A stretch of DNA of 64,000 nucleotides from contig NZ_CP108041.1 of NCBI RefSeq assembly GCF_036173065.1, forward strand, positions 3,599,001 to 3,663,000, in the 5' to 3' direction. The notes below the pieces were generated by a model. The model was not told the origin of the DNA and made no database searches. It saw nothing but the letters and a program-made list of their open reading frames with translations. Positions 36,626 to 45,143 of the stretch are shown here, piece by piece (position 1 is the stretch's first letter; every line of letters starts with the position of its first letter). This DNA is from Rhodococcus sp. NBC_00297 (GTDB taxonomy: Bacteria > Actinomycetota > Actinomycetes > Mycobacteriales > Mycobacteriaceae). The position numbers were made by a program, and so were the translations under genes.

Positions 36626-37171
36626 ATGGGCCGACGAACCGTCTTCGACGTACCAGCACAGCGACTTGCGGACGATCTCCTGGACGTCGGGCGAGCCGAC
36701 CTCCACCGCCGCATCACCGAAGCGCTGTGCGGCAGTCCGCTCGTGGAAACGATTGTCGGCGATGTCCAAGACGAGCTGGCGAGGGTCGTCGTCGACCAGC
36801 GTATCGCCGAACGTGACCGCCAAGAGGCGACCCGACTGATCAGCGTCGGCGACAACCTACTTGCGGCGATCGGCCGCACCGGAACTGTGTCCGTGGCTTG
36901 GCGCAAGACACCCCGCGAGGGCGATCACCCGAGCCACGAATCCTCACGTCCTCTGCGTGAGGCCGACGGGGTTTATCAGGGATATTGGGGAGGCGAGGAG
37001 ACCTACGAGAGCTCAGCCGAATTCGAGACCCTGACAGATGCTTTGGAATGGGCTCGGCTGCGTGCACCGCACGTGCGTGTAGCCCCGTGGTGGTACAACT
37101 GCACCTACTATTGGGCCGGCGATGGACCGCCACCTGTAGGAATGGACGCAATACCGGACGCCGAACACTGA
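36626..37171 (+). CDS. Hypothetical protein, 181 aa
   Basis: No family recognised. The N-terminus is charged and helical (RTVFDVPAQRLADDLLDVGR), and the C-terminus is aromatic (YQGYWGGEETYESSAEFETL, then VRVAPWWYNCTYYWAGDG). The start is uncertain: ATG 36626 is used, and the frame extends to 36539. No membrane segment. Confidence 0.6.
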   Translation: MGRRTVFDVPAQRLADDLLDVGRADLHRRITEALCGSPLVETIVGDVQDELARVVVDQRIAERDRQEATRLISVGDNLLAAIGRTGTVSVAWRKTPREGDHPSHESSRPLREADGVYQGYWGGEETYESSAEFETLTDALEWARLRAPHVRVAPWWYNCTYYWAGDGPPPVGMDAIPDAEH

Positions 37172-37373
37172 ATCCCCGGCACGCGTCCTTGTCCGTGCCT
37201 GTCGCTTCCTGGCGTGTCACCAACGCGCCTCGACTGCGTTGCACCATGCTCCTGGCTGACAGCCACCGAACTGTGCGTATATCTGTGACCATCTGCGTGG
37301 GTGCAGACTGCGATGCACGAGGAAGGCGCTCCACTTCACTAGTCTTCACTTTCCCGTCGAGAAGGAGGTCGGA

Positions 37374-37898
37374 ATGGGTGCTCATGATGCTCCGGCGGAC
37401 TTCGAGGCTGCGGTCATGGCGTTGTACGCAGTCCGCGACCGCGAGAACATGGCGTCGACCGTTGCGGCGTTCACCCATCTCGCACGGACCCACCCGGATC
37501 ACGGTCCTGCACTGTTCGAGCTGGCGAACGCCCTCGATGCCGATGGGCAGGAAGCGCTCGCCGAACGGCATTACCGGCAAGCCCTTGATCTCGGGATCAC
37601 CGGTGACAGGCAGCGCCGGTGCGTCGTGCAACTGGCAAGCACACTAACCGAGCTCGGCAAGCCCGACGACGTCTTGCTCCTACTCGTCGACGTCGGCGCC
37701 GAGCACCCGGAATGGGCCGAGGTCGGAGTGTTCAGGGCGATCGCGGAGCACCGCGCGGGACGACCGAATACTGCTGTGGCGCAATTGCTGAGCGTCATTA
37801 CCGAGCACAACGGGAACCAGGACCTGGACCGGTACCGCGCTGCGTGGCGCGAGGCCGTCTCCGCCATACAGAGTAGCGAGCACGACTCCGTCGAGTGA
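37374..37898 (+). CDS. Tetratricopeptide-repeat protein
   Basis: 174 residues, three to four helix-turn-helix TPR units: HPDHGPALFELANALDADGQ, EALAERHYRQALDLG, HPEWAEVGVFRAIAEHRAGR. The start follows GAAGGAGG at nine bases. It is probably a cytoplasmic protein-interaction module; partners are unknown. The family match to actinobacterial single-domain TPR proteins is by pattern. Confidence 0.85.
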   Translation: MGAHDAPADFEAAVMALYAVRDRENMASTVAAFTHLARTHPDHGPALFELANALDADGQEALAERHYRQALDLGITGDRQRRCVVQLASTLTELGKPDDVLLLLVDVGAEHPEWAEVGVFRAIAEHRAGRPNTAVAQLLSVITEHNGNQDLDRYRAAWREAVSAIQSSEHDSVE

Positions 37899-37946
37899 AC
37901 GTGGCTTGCCGGAACGCTGGTTCGGCCGGTTGGCAACGGCGCCGCA

Positions 37947-38933
37947 CTACGGCATCGCGATCGACCATTCGCGACCGATGCCTGTGCGTCGCAGACTCTC
38001 CTCCCACAGTCTTTCGGCTTCATCCGGGTCGATGGCGTAGGGCTGGACGCCGCCGTCTGCCATGGAGCCTCCGGGTATCGCGGTGGGAGCGATGTCGCAG
38101 TCCTCGCAGTACACCCCGCCCCTGCCGGTGAGATCGGTGGACGTCGCGGCCCACAGTCCTGTTGCGGCGCCTTGCACTACGGATTTGAACGAGGTATCGA
38201 TGCCGTTCCCGTCCTCGTCGACCCACTCGAGGTCGATCTGCTCTTGGAGCGGGAGGTGGCGTTGCAGGGGGGTGAGGATGGCACCGGGGTGCAGGGAGAA
38301 CGCCTCGATCCCGTCCGCGGCGCCCAGTGCGGTGAGTCCTCTTCCGAACAGGATCATCGCAGTCTTCGACTGACCGTAGGCCTGCCACTTGTCGTAGCCG
38401 CCGGTGAAGTCGATATCGGACCACCGGATGGGGGAGAGGTGGTGGCCGGCGGATGAGTACAGCACCACTCGCGCGCTGTCGGCCGTTGCCAGGAGCGGCC
38501 ACAGGTGCATCGTGAGCGCGAAGTGCCCGAGGTGGTTGACCGCGAATTGGCTCTCCCACCCCTGCGTCGTGCGTTCGAGCGGGGTGGCCATGATGCCGGC
38601 AGTCGCGAACAGCAAATCGATCCGGTCGACGGACTGCGCGATTTCGGCGGCTGCGGCGCGGATGCTGTCCTGGTCGGCGAGGTCCATCTCCACGACCTGC
38701 ACACCGGTGATGCCGTCGAGTGCTGCGCGGGCGGTGTCGACGCGGCGTGCGGGGACGATGACATGGGCGCCGGCGCGGGTGAGCGCGGTGGTGGTGTGCA
38801 GTCCGAGGCCGGAGTATCCGCCGGTGACGACCGCGACTTTGTAGGTGAGGTCGACACCGGCCATCACCTCCTCCGAGGTGGTGGCAGCGGTGTAGGGCGT
38901 ACCGAGAGGTGCTTGCTCGACCGAGGACATCAT
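37947..38933 (-). CDS. Short-chain dehydrogenase/reductase
   Basis: 328 residues, classical-type SDR: cofactor site TGGYSGLG, adenine-site DLAD, NHLGHFALT, catalytic Ser in SSAGHHLS, and YGQSK (Tyr-x-x-x-Lys) all present. The C-terminal extension (CEDCDIAPTAIPGG) is typical of the retinol-dehydrogenase-like actinobacterial subgroup. The start at 38933 follows two adjacent ATGs. It is divergent from the MerR gene at 38988, with a promoter of MerR type between them. Substrate unknown. Confidence 0.9.
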   Translation of the reverse strand: MMSSVEQAPLGTPYTAATTSEEVMAGVDLTYKVAVVTGGYSGLGLHTTTALTRAGAHVIVPARRVDTARAALDGITGVQVVEMDLADQDSIRAAAAEIAQSVDRIDLLFATAGIMATPLERTTQGWESQFAVNHLGHFALTMHLWPLLATADSARVVLYSSAGHHLSPIRWSDIDFTGGYDKWQAYGQSKTAMILFGRGLTALGAADGIEAFSLHPGAILTPLQRHLPLQEQIDLEWVDEDGNGIDTSFKSVVQGAATGLWAATSTDLTGRGGVYCEDCDIAPTAIPGGSMADGGVQPYAIDPDEAERLWEESLRRTGIGREWSIAMP

Positions 38934-38940
38934 GTCTGCA

Positions 38941-38971
38941 ACGCTACGATCTAGAGCGTGGTCGAGGTCAA
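38941..38971 (-). promoter_or_regulatory. MerR-type promoter with 19-bp spacer, SDR gene
   Basis: On the minus strand TTGACC (38966-38971) and TAGCGT (38941-38946) are separated by 19 bp, the over-long spacer typical of MerR-controlled promoters. Part of the spacer is an imperfect dyad (CCTCGA and TCTAGA). It lies 8 bases from the SDR start and 17 from the MerR start. Confidence 0.6.
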
Positions 38972-38987
38972 GAGACGGGAGGCGTAG

Positions 38988-39404
38988 ATGTCGGATGATG
39001 AACGCGCCACCGTCTTCTCGATCGGTGACGTCGCCCGTGTGACAGGTCTCGGTGTGCACGCGTTGCGGTTCTACGAACGCAATGGGCTTCTCGTCGATCC
39101 GATCGAACGGACACCCGGTGGTCGACGGGTCTACAGCGAGACCGACGTGGAGTGGTTGACGGTGTGCGTGAAGTTGCGTGAGTCCGGGATGCCGCTGGCG
39201 GAGTTGCGCCGATTCGCGGCTCTGGTGCGCCAGGGGCCGGGGAACGAGCCGGACCGGCTGCGTTTGCTGCAGGAGCACGAGAAGCGTGTGCGCGCTCAGC
39301 TCGCGTCGATCACTGATTGCCTCGAGGTCATCACCGGGAAAGTGGCGATCTACCGACGCCACGTCGCGAGCGGCGCCGCCGCCGATCCGTGGCTGTCGCG
39401 CTGA
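38988..39404 (+). CDS. MerR family transcriptional regulator
   Basis: 138 residues. The N-terminal winged helix is FSIGDVARVTGLGVHALRFY followed by ERNGLL; R-R-V-Y, the second-wing block, follows. The C-terminal coiled coil is LRLLQEHEKRVRAQLASI. It lacks the Cys set of metal sensors, so the ligand is probably organic or redox-linked. It is divergent from an SDR gene with a 19-bp spacer promoter, so it very likely controls that gene. Confidence 0.92.
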   Translation: MSDDERATVFSIGDVARVTGLGVHALRFYERNGLLVDPIERTPGGRRVYSETDVEWLTVCVKLRESGMPLAELRRFAALVRQGPGNEPDRLRLLQEHEKRVRAQLASITDCLEVITGKVAIYRRHVASGAAADPWLSR

Positions 39405-39548
39405 TGCGATGCCGATGAAGCGCCCGCCGACGGCGTTGCAGTTGCCCAGGCGGCGTACGTCACCGAAAGATTGCGGTTGAGCAGGCCGACGCCCAATATC
39501 GCTGCACCAGGAACTGCACCAGGCCGAGCAGGCGGATCAACTGTTCTC

Positions 39549-40004
39549 TTACAGGCCTTCAGCTCTGACTGTTTCGGCGTGGTGATCGAACGCCAGGGGA
39601 AGTAGGTCGGTTGCGACGACACTGATCAAACCTCTCGGCCCGGGGACGATCACCCGTATGTCGGGGTAGTGGTCGGCGAGTATCTGGCGATCTCGACCGC
39701 ACGGGCTCTTGACCCCTCGGCCGTGATTGCCGACTGCGACGATGTGAGTCAGGTCGAGTGCACCGCCGGCTCGTGCAGCGCCGAGCGCCACCAGCTCGGC
39801 ACAGGTCCCACCGGTGAAGTGATAGACGTTGACTGCCAGGAAGATACGACCATCTGCGGCTCGTACCGCCGCTCCCATCGTGTGGACGCCATCCTCGTCC
39901 GGGCCCGCGTCTGTGGCAGCGTCGATAGTGTCGCGAGCGGCCTGGACCAATGCAAGTTCGAGGTCAGTGACATCGGACGCGGAATCAGGAAGATGTGGTG
40001 TCAC
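39549..40004 (-). CDS. Cytidine-deaminase-like protein with an altered zinc site
   Basis: 151 residues, cytidine deaminase fold: GGTCAELVALGAA carries the ligand Cys and catalytic Glu, and SPCGRDRQIL corresponds to the PCxxC motif, but its second Cys is Asp. Most cytidine deaminases have Cys at both positions. The change may alter metal binding or activity, or may be a tolerated variant. GTG 40004 is the start. The target nucleoside is unknown. Confidence 0.78.
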   Translation of the reverse strand: MTPHLPDSASDVTDLELALVQAARDTIDAATDAGPDEDGVHTMGAAVRAADGRIFLAVNVYHFTGGTCAELVALGAARAGGALDLTHIVAVGNHGRGVKSPCGRDRQILADHYPDIRVIVPGPRGLISVVATDLLPLAFDHHAETVRAEGL

Positions 40005-40218
40005 GATCGCAGACTACGAGGGCTCGACGCCCCCTGTTGTGGAGCCCTCCCAGGAGGGAGATCACCTTTCTTGTTTCGAACCCGTGCGCCGGCAGTGTCC
40101 GGTTGTGACCCGCTGGCCGAGTTGCGCACCCCGTTCTCGGACCGGTTGACGAAAACGCGCGTTCGAGCGAACCAAGTGTTACGGTCTTCCACTACGGAAC
40201 TAGTTGAATGAGGTTGAG

Positions 40219-40623
40219 GTGGCGATCGCGTATCGGATCGACCGGACGTCAGGAATTCCTACGTATCTGCAGCTTGTGTTGCAGACGAAGAGTGCGCTCC
40301 GGCTCGGGAACCTGGACGTCGGCGACCGCCTCCCCACGGCCCAAGAGGTGGTGAGCGCATTGGCCATCAATCCCAACACGGTGCTCAAGGCGTATCGGGA
40401 GTTGGAGCGCGATGGCCTGGTCGAGCCGCGACCGGGGGCGGGAACGTTCGTCGTCTCATCCCTCGTGAAGCCGGGGATGGCGGAGCAGGCAGCGTTGAGG
40501 CGTGAATTGGACAGGTGGGTCGATCATTCGGTGGCGGCAGGACTCGAGAGGTCCGACATGGAAGCCCTGGTGACAGCGGTGCTCGATGCGAGATCGACCG
40601 CAACGGAGGGTAGTGATGGCTGA
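40219..40623 (+). CDS. GntR family regulator, YtrA type
   Basis: 134 residues. The winged helix (LQTKSALRLGNLDVGDRLPT, VSALAINPNTVLKAYREL) and ERDGLVEPRPGAGTFV are the GntR DNA-binding domain; the short C-terminal helix pair is the YtrA type, associated with ABC transporters. GTG 40219 gives the usual N-terminus IAYRIDRTSG; TTG 40204 is an alternative. The stop is 8 bases inside the ABC gene, so the two are in one operon. Confidence 0.88.
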   Translation: MAIAYRIDRTSGIPTYLQLVLQTKSALRLGNLDVGDRLPTAQEVVSALAINPNTVLKAYRELERDGLVEPRPGAGTFVVSSLVKPGMAEQAALRRELDRWVDHSVAAGLERSDMEALVTAVLDARSTATEGSDG

Positions 40624-41473
40624 GTCCGTATTGTCGATGGTCGGGGTGTGCAAGGCATTCCGGAAGACGTCGGTGCTCGAGAACTGTTCGTTCGAGGTGC
40701 CCCGCGGTTCTGTGACTGCCCTGGTGGGCTCGAACGGTGCCGGAAAGTCGACGCTGATGTCGCTGATTGTCGGGCTGCTGGCACCTGATGCGGGGTCGAT
40801 CACCGTTCTCGGTACATCTGTAGGGCAGCAGGGTATCTCGCCCGGGCTGTCCTATCTCGCGCAGCACAGGCCGCTGTACGGGAGATTCACCGTCGCGGAC
40901 ATGTTGAGGTTCGGCCGCGAGACCAACCAGCCGTGGGACCAGCAGTACGCCACTCGTCTGGTGGCGGCGGCGGGTATCTCAATGACGTCGCGGGTCAGGG
41001 CGCTGTCACCCGGACATCGCACGCGTGTGGCATTGGCGGTGGCGTTGGGGCGTCGGCCCGAGGTGTTGCTTCTCGACGAGCCGTTCGCAGACCTCGACCC
41101 GGTGGCTCGTCGCGACGTGGCGCAAGCCCTGATGTCGCACGCAGCCGAATTCGACACGACCATGGTCATCTCGTCCCACGTGCTGGCGGAACTCGCGGAC
41201 ATAGCCGATCACCTGATGCTGTTGAGCCATGGTGCAGTCCGGGTGTCAGGGCCGCTCGACACCGTGACCGCCGACCACTACCTCCTGCGCGGGCGCGGTG
41301 ACCCATCGGATGTCATCGGAACAGGTTCGATCGTGTCGGAGATGCCCGGGACAGGCGGAGCGGTATTCATAGCGCAGGGTCCCAAGCCCGCTGACGCAGG
41401 TGAGTGGCAGATCGACGACGCCACCCTCGACGACATCGTCATAGCTCATCTGACCGGGCGGAGCAGCGAATGA
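40616..41473 (+). CDS. ABC transporter ATP-binding protein
   Basis: 285 residues: Walker A (GSNGAGKST, residues about 37-45), Q-loop (YLAQHRP), signature region ALSPGHRTRVALAVAL and Walker B/D-loop LLLDEPFADLDP. The signature LSPGH replaces LSGGQ. The start follows GGAGGG at 40605. It shares overlaps with the GntR gene upstream and the permease downstream (ATGA). Substrate unknown; YtrA-type operons often export peptides. Confidence 0.92.
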   Translation: MAESVLSMVGVCKAFRKTSVLENCSFEVPRGSVTALVGSNGAGKSTLMSLIVGLLAPDAGSITVLGTSVGQQGISPGLSYLAQHRPLYGRFTVADMLRFGRETNQPWDQQYATRLVAAAGISMTSRVRALSPGHRTRVALAVALGRRPEVLLLDEPFADLDPVARRDVAQALMSHAAEFDTTMVISSHVLAELADIADHLMLLSHGAVRVSGPLDTVTADHYLLRGRGDPSDVIGTGSIVSEMPGTGGAVFIAQGPKPADAGEWQIDDATLDDIVIAHLTGRSSE

Positions 41474-42528
41474 TCTGGGTGACATGGCGGCAATGCCGCC
41501 GCACGATAGTGGCGGGCGTCGCCGTCCCTGTCCTTCTTGCAGTTCTCGTTGCAGCGGTGACAGTGGCAGTGGGTGGTTCCCCGTCGTTCGGGCTGTTGTT
41601 TTTCCAATGCTTCGGATACTCCCGTTCCGAGTGTTTCGCAGAGTCGACGATCACGTCGGCGACCCTCGCGACCACTGCCTTGCCCGTCCTTCTCGGCGTC
41701 TTCGCCGGCGTCACATGCTTCTCCCGCGACATCGAGTCCCGGACCCACGTACTGGGCCTGACGCAGTCGGTCAGCCGACGTCGTTGGTACTGGACGAGAG
41801 TTCTGGTGGTGTTCGTTCCGATCACCGCAGCGATGGTGGTTCTCGGCATGACGATGTTCTGGGCACGGTTCTGGACCCTGTCAGGGGTCTATGCGTTCCC
41901 GGGGACGTTCGATTCCCGGCTGGCCTTTCCCCAATTCGGTTCCGTGGCAATGGTCCCCGCCGGCTACACCGCTATGGGCCTGGTGATCGGTTCTACATGC
42001 GCATTGCTGGTGCGGCACACGGTGGGCGCGATGATCATGACGCTGGTGGTGACTGTCGTTGCGCTGGTGGCGTTTCCGACTGTGCTTCGCGAGCACTATG
42101 CGACACCTCAGGTGGAGCGGCTGGAATTGGAGGACGTGTTCGGAGGTGGGTACGCGTCCTACACGGACTTGATGCCGGGCGAGTCTTTCTTCCCCCGTTG
42201 GGTTGTCGGTTCCGACTACGTCGACAGCAGTGGGGCGCGCGTGGAGGTCGGACTCGATACGTGCGCGTCGCGTAACGACTCGTGGGTGGAGCCGGACGAC
42301 AACGAGACCACCGCTCAGTACGAGGCCCGACTGGACGCGGCGTACGTTGCCGCAGCGCGCGAACGCGCCGACTGTCTGCGCGGTCTCGGAGTCGACCACT
42401 ACGAGAACCGATTTCATGCGGATGAGATGTTCTGGCGTTTCCAGATCACCGAGACGGCGCTGTGCGTCCTGGTGGCGGTGTTGTTGGCAGGCGCATCGAC
42501 GGCGTCGGTGCGGCGACTTCGGCCGTGA
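41470..42528 (+). CDS. ABC transporter permease
   Basis: 352 residues with six hydrophobic segments: VAVPVLLAVLVAAVTVAV, LPVLLGVFAGVTCF, VFVPITAAMVVLGMTMF, YTAMGLVIGSTCALLV, MIMTLVVTVVALVAF, ALCVLVAVLLAGAST. A large hydrophilic domain (about residues 210-325) lies between the last two. The start overlaps the ABC stop (ATGA). It is the membrane partner of the ATPase encoded before it. Confidence 0.85.
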   Translation: MIWVTWRQCRRTIVAGVAVPVLLAVLVAAVTVAVGGSPSFGLLFFQCFGYSRSECFAESTITSATLATTALPVLLGVFAGVTCFSRDIESRTHVLGLTQSVSRRRWYWTRVLVVFVPITAAMVVLGMTMFWARFWTLSGVYAFPGTFDSRLAFPQFGSVAMVPAGYTAMGLVIGSTCALLVRHTVGAMIMTLVVTVVALVAFPTVLREHYATPQVERLELEDVFGGGYASYTDLMPGESFFPRWVVGSDYVDSSGARVEVGLDTCASRNDSWVEPDDNETTAQYEARLDAAYVAAARERADCLRGLGVDHYENRFHADEMFWRFQITETALCVLVAVLLAGASTASVRRLRP

Positions 42529-42707
42529 GTCAGTCCGAGGACAGAGAGTAACTCCGACGGCGAGCGGAAACGGCCGGATGCCCCCTGTGTTGACGAGGTC
42601 GAACGGTTCCGGGGCAGCAGGTCTCCTCGTGCGAGGAGTCAACCTCGTGTGGCGACGTCAGGATTGCCGACGTCTGCGCAAACGTCGTGGTCAGCGGTGG
42701 GGAGCGG

Positions 42708-43274
42708 TCATCCGTGCGCCACCTTGCTGACGAGTGTCAGTGCGTCGAGCGCGATCAAGGCCGGCGGTGCGACCGACCCGTTCTCGCGCTCGCGCGGCAG
42801 TTCCGCCAACATCGCACGTCCATCGATGTCGACCAGCCAAACCAAGGGAACAGGCAACGAGTCCACGCTGGTGAAGCCGAACCACGACTCGGGTCGAGAC
42901 GGTGCAGCGATCGCAGCCAGGAGCGGACGAAGGTCACCAGATCGGCGTTCCTCAATCACCACGAGCGCCTCCGCGCCCGGCGACCGCGACGGTTCAGGGA
43001 CACAGACCACGACATCGACCGGCGCGAAGTCGTCGGGAACGGTCCCGGCCCTCGGAAGACCCGTCTCGACAGCGCCACTGCCACCGGTCACCACACCTGT
43101 CACCCCGGGTGCGGTGCAGGTCGGTGCAGCGACGACCTCGGCCGGTTCACGGGGGATGGTTCGAAAATACCGGTCGTACCAGTACGGCGATGACACGACG
43201 ACCAACACGAGCGCGACTTTCAGAAAGCCGGGGAGCCACCAGAGTCGTCGACGCAACGACCGACGCAGTTCCAT
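42708..43274 (-). CDS. Small anchored protein, full-length member of a duplicated locus
   Basis: 188 residues. The N-terminus has basic MELRRSLRRRLWWLP and one helix (FLKVALVLVVVSSPYW). A segment GTVPDDFAPVDVVVC resembles a block of the lipoprotein at 46818-47798 (GSVPANFSPTSVVRC), so a shared domain is possible. The first 105 codons are duplicated at 48985-49374. A 7-bp tandem repeat lies 15-70 bases upstream of the start. Confidence 0.68.
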   Translation of the reverse strand: MELRRSLRRRLWWLPGFLKVALVLVVVSSPYWYDRYFRTIPREPAEVVAAPTCTAPGVTGVVTGGSGAVETGLPRAGTVPDDFAPVDVVVCVPEPSRSPGAEALVVIEERRSGDLRPLLAAIAAPSRPESWFGFTSVDSLPVPLVWLVDIDGRAMLAELPRERENGSVAPPALIALDALTLVSKVAHG

Positions 43275-43359
43275 TGCCGGAGCCTAGGGCACGCGGCACG
43301 CGGCACGCGGCACGCGGCACGCGGCACGCGGCACGCGGCACTCGGGGTGCTCGACGATC
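42962..43359. repeat. Long direct repeat, copy A
   Basis: Matches copy B (49062-49418) exactly 6,100 bp downstream. I count 22 mismatches over the 329 ungapped positions from 42962, about 93% identity; beyond that the copies differ by the tandem repeat in copy A and then match again up to the CGACGATC at the end. It contains the 5' part of the gene at 42708-43274. The repeats flank the ApeA/zinc-ribbon locus in the same orientation. Confidence 0.92.
43289..43344. repeat. Seven-bp tandem repeat GCACGCG, seven copies plus one variant
   Basis: Seven perfect copies of GCACGCG (43289-43337) and one GCACTCG (43338-43344) lie upstream of the gene at 42708-43274. Copy B of the long repeat has no such expansion, so the array arose after the duplication or collapsed in the other copy. 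Seven is not a multiple of three, so length changes would alter spacing upstream of the gene. Confidence 0.95.
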
Positions 43360-43884
43360 GTGACTCAACACCGACGACGACTGCCTCGAGGTGGAGACGA
43401 GGCCCGTCCTGCACGTCTCGGTGTCATCGACCCGACTGTCCGCTGGTCAGCGGTCGCCGCGGCAGAACACACCTTGGTCGGGGTCGGCCCATGGATCGGG
43501 AGTGAGATTCCCGCAATCCGCGTGACAGGTGGACCGATGTAGTCAGCCAGCTGAGGACACACGTTCTCGAGTGCCGCTGGGCTGTCCAGACGCGACCGCT
43601 CCCACACCGCCTGAATTCCGGACTCGTCGATCGAGTTGCACGCCGCCCGTCCCTACTGCGCAACAGACCTCTCAGAACGCGAAACGGCACCCCCGAATAC
43701 GGCTGGCCGACGGGAATGACTGATCGGGGTAGGTTCATCGCTGGTCGTCGAAGAGGGTCTGCCAGTAGTCGACGTACTCCTGCTCGGTGATGTTCGGCTC
43801 GCTGGAGTCCAAGCACACCGCGGCCCGATCGACACCACTCGGGACCCGTTCGGTTCAAAGTGGTCATCACAGTCGTCTTCGCGA
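43360..43884. other. Gene-poor stretch, with one possible gene end
   Basis: No complete gene is supported. On the minus strand, ending at the stop at 43735-43737, a 30-residue tail (AAVCLDSSEPNITEQEYVDY...) looks like a genuine C-terminus, but a stop lies just upstream in the frame, so it may be the remnant of a lost gene. Confidence 0.4.
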
Positions 43885-45120
43885 CTAGAAGTAGTCGTTA
43901 TAAGGTTGCCGCAAATTGTAGTAGCTGACCGCGGCCGCGCTTCGCTGTTGATCGGGAGTCAGCCCAAGCTTTTCAAAGATCACTAAGTGCAGCAGGGTTT
44001 TGGTTACGTAAGTTAGAGCGGGTCTGACCGTATGCGGAATCTTGCCCATCCCGTCTAAGTTTGAATGACCAATCGCATTTCGCGCATTGACGACCCAAGA
44101 AACCCACTTGTCCTGGTCACGGAGCACGATGGTGACGGCCTCACTGTCGGGGATCGAGGCGAGTTCCTGCATTCGGGTCGCCAAACCCGGTTGATTTCGT
44201 CCGATTGCTGACATAGCCCAGTTCCGCGCCTCGTCGTCAGGCACAGTCTTGATGTGTTCCCTGAGGTCTTTGTACTTCTGCGCCGACAGCCCGGTTGAAT
44301 TCGGGAACAGAATACGGTGAAAACCCTCAGCGGCGGAGGCGGCGTTGAAGAGCTTGTTCTGGAAGTACCCGTGGCCACCGTAGTCGAGACTGAATAGTAC
44401 TGAACCCGGCATCCCTAGCTGCTCTCGCAAGCACAACCATTCGGTTACGAACCGCTCGGGGACAGTGCTCAGCGCGAACACCGGGTGCCAACGATGTTCA
44501 ATCACCGGGTCAGTTTTCATTCTTACGTGGACAGTGGAACCGTCGATGCTGGTCAGAACGGATGACTCGATCCGACAGTCCGCGTTGCCCGCCACGGTGA
44601 GGAGATCTAGCAGCGATTGCGTCGTGGCACCGAAGCCCGCCCAATTCCGGGGTTGATTCGACTCGATGAGCAATTGAACCTCTCGGCCGACGCGCTGCAG
44701 GCTGAGCTGCTCTTCAGGACATTGCGGATTGGTGATCTGCTGGGGTAACGGCGGCTCGACAGAGCCGCGTGTTGCCCAATCAGTCAGGTTGGAAAGGCTC
44801 GCCGACTGCGCGACGAAGATGGCGTCATCGGCGGACTCGATGTGAACGCCGATCAGAGCCGCATGTACGTGGACTTCCTGCCTCGACCGACCAGAAGACA
44901 AGACCAAACAGCCCAGCAGCGTTACCGGTCTGGCGTCCGCGGTCTCACCCCAAAGAATTTGACTACGGTCGGTCGACGGGACGAAATAGCCGTCGAGTTC
45001 GAGGCGAAGGGCGCCGTCGTCGACAGTGATGAGGTTGCCGGCAGTTCGACCATCCGTGAGCGGCATCCACCACTGCCCGTCCTCTACAATCTCCGGTCTG
45101 CTTCCTATATCAGAAGTCAT
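43885..45120 (-). CDS. ApeA-like HEPN protein, second copy
   Basis: 411 residues. N-terminal beta domain (DGQWWMPLTDGRTAGNL, DGYFVPSTDRSQIL), then a helical domain ending in HEPN motif R347-NAIG-H352 (NARNAIGH). Other blocks: HRWHPVFALSTVPERF, SVLFSLDYGGHGYFQNKLFN. This is a closer match to the ApeA pattern than the copy at 33078. The role by family is abortive infection via the HEPN nuclease. It follows the zinc-ribbon nuclease gene on the same strand with only 23 bases between, so they are probably one operon. It lies between two long direct repeats. Confidence 0.82.
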   Translation of the reverse strand: MTSDIGSRPEIVEDGQWWMPLTDGRTAGNLITVDDGALRLELDGYFVPSTDRSQILWGETADARPVTLLGCLVLSSGRSRQEVHVHAALIGVHIESADDAIFVAQSASLSNLTDWATRGSVEPPLPQQITNPQCPEEQLSLQRVGREVQLLIESNQPRNWAGFGATTQSLLDLLTVAGNADCRIESSVLTSIDGSTVHVRMKTDPVIEHRWHPVFALSTVPERFVTEWLCLREQLGMPGSVLFSLDYGGHGYFQNKLFNAASAAEGFHRILFPNSTGLSAQKYKDLREHIKTVPDDEARNWAMSAIGRNQPGLATRMQELASIPDSEAVTIVLRDQDKWVSWVVNARNAIGHSNLDGMGKIPHTVRPALTYVTKTLLHLVIFEKLGLTPDQQRSAAAVSYYNLRQPYNDYF

Positions 45121-45143
45121 GGCAGTCCGATCACTATGGCCAT

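Noticed and set aside
39405..39548. Minus-strand frame resembling a membrane protein tail (GAVPGAAILGVGLLN)
   Set aside because: Too short and lacking a start; composition only.
43289..43344. Tandem repeat considered as a CRISPR array
   Set aside because: Units are 7 bp with no spacers and no cas genes nearby.
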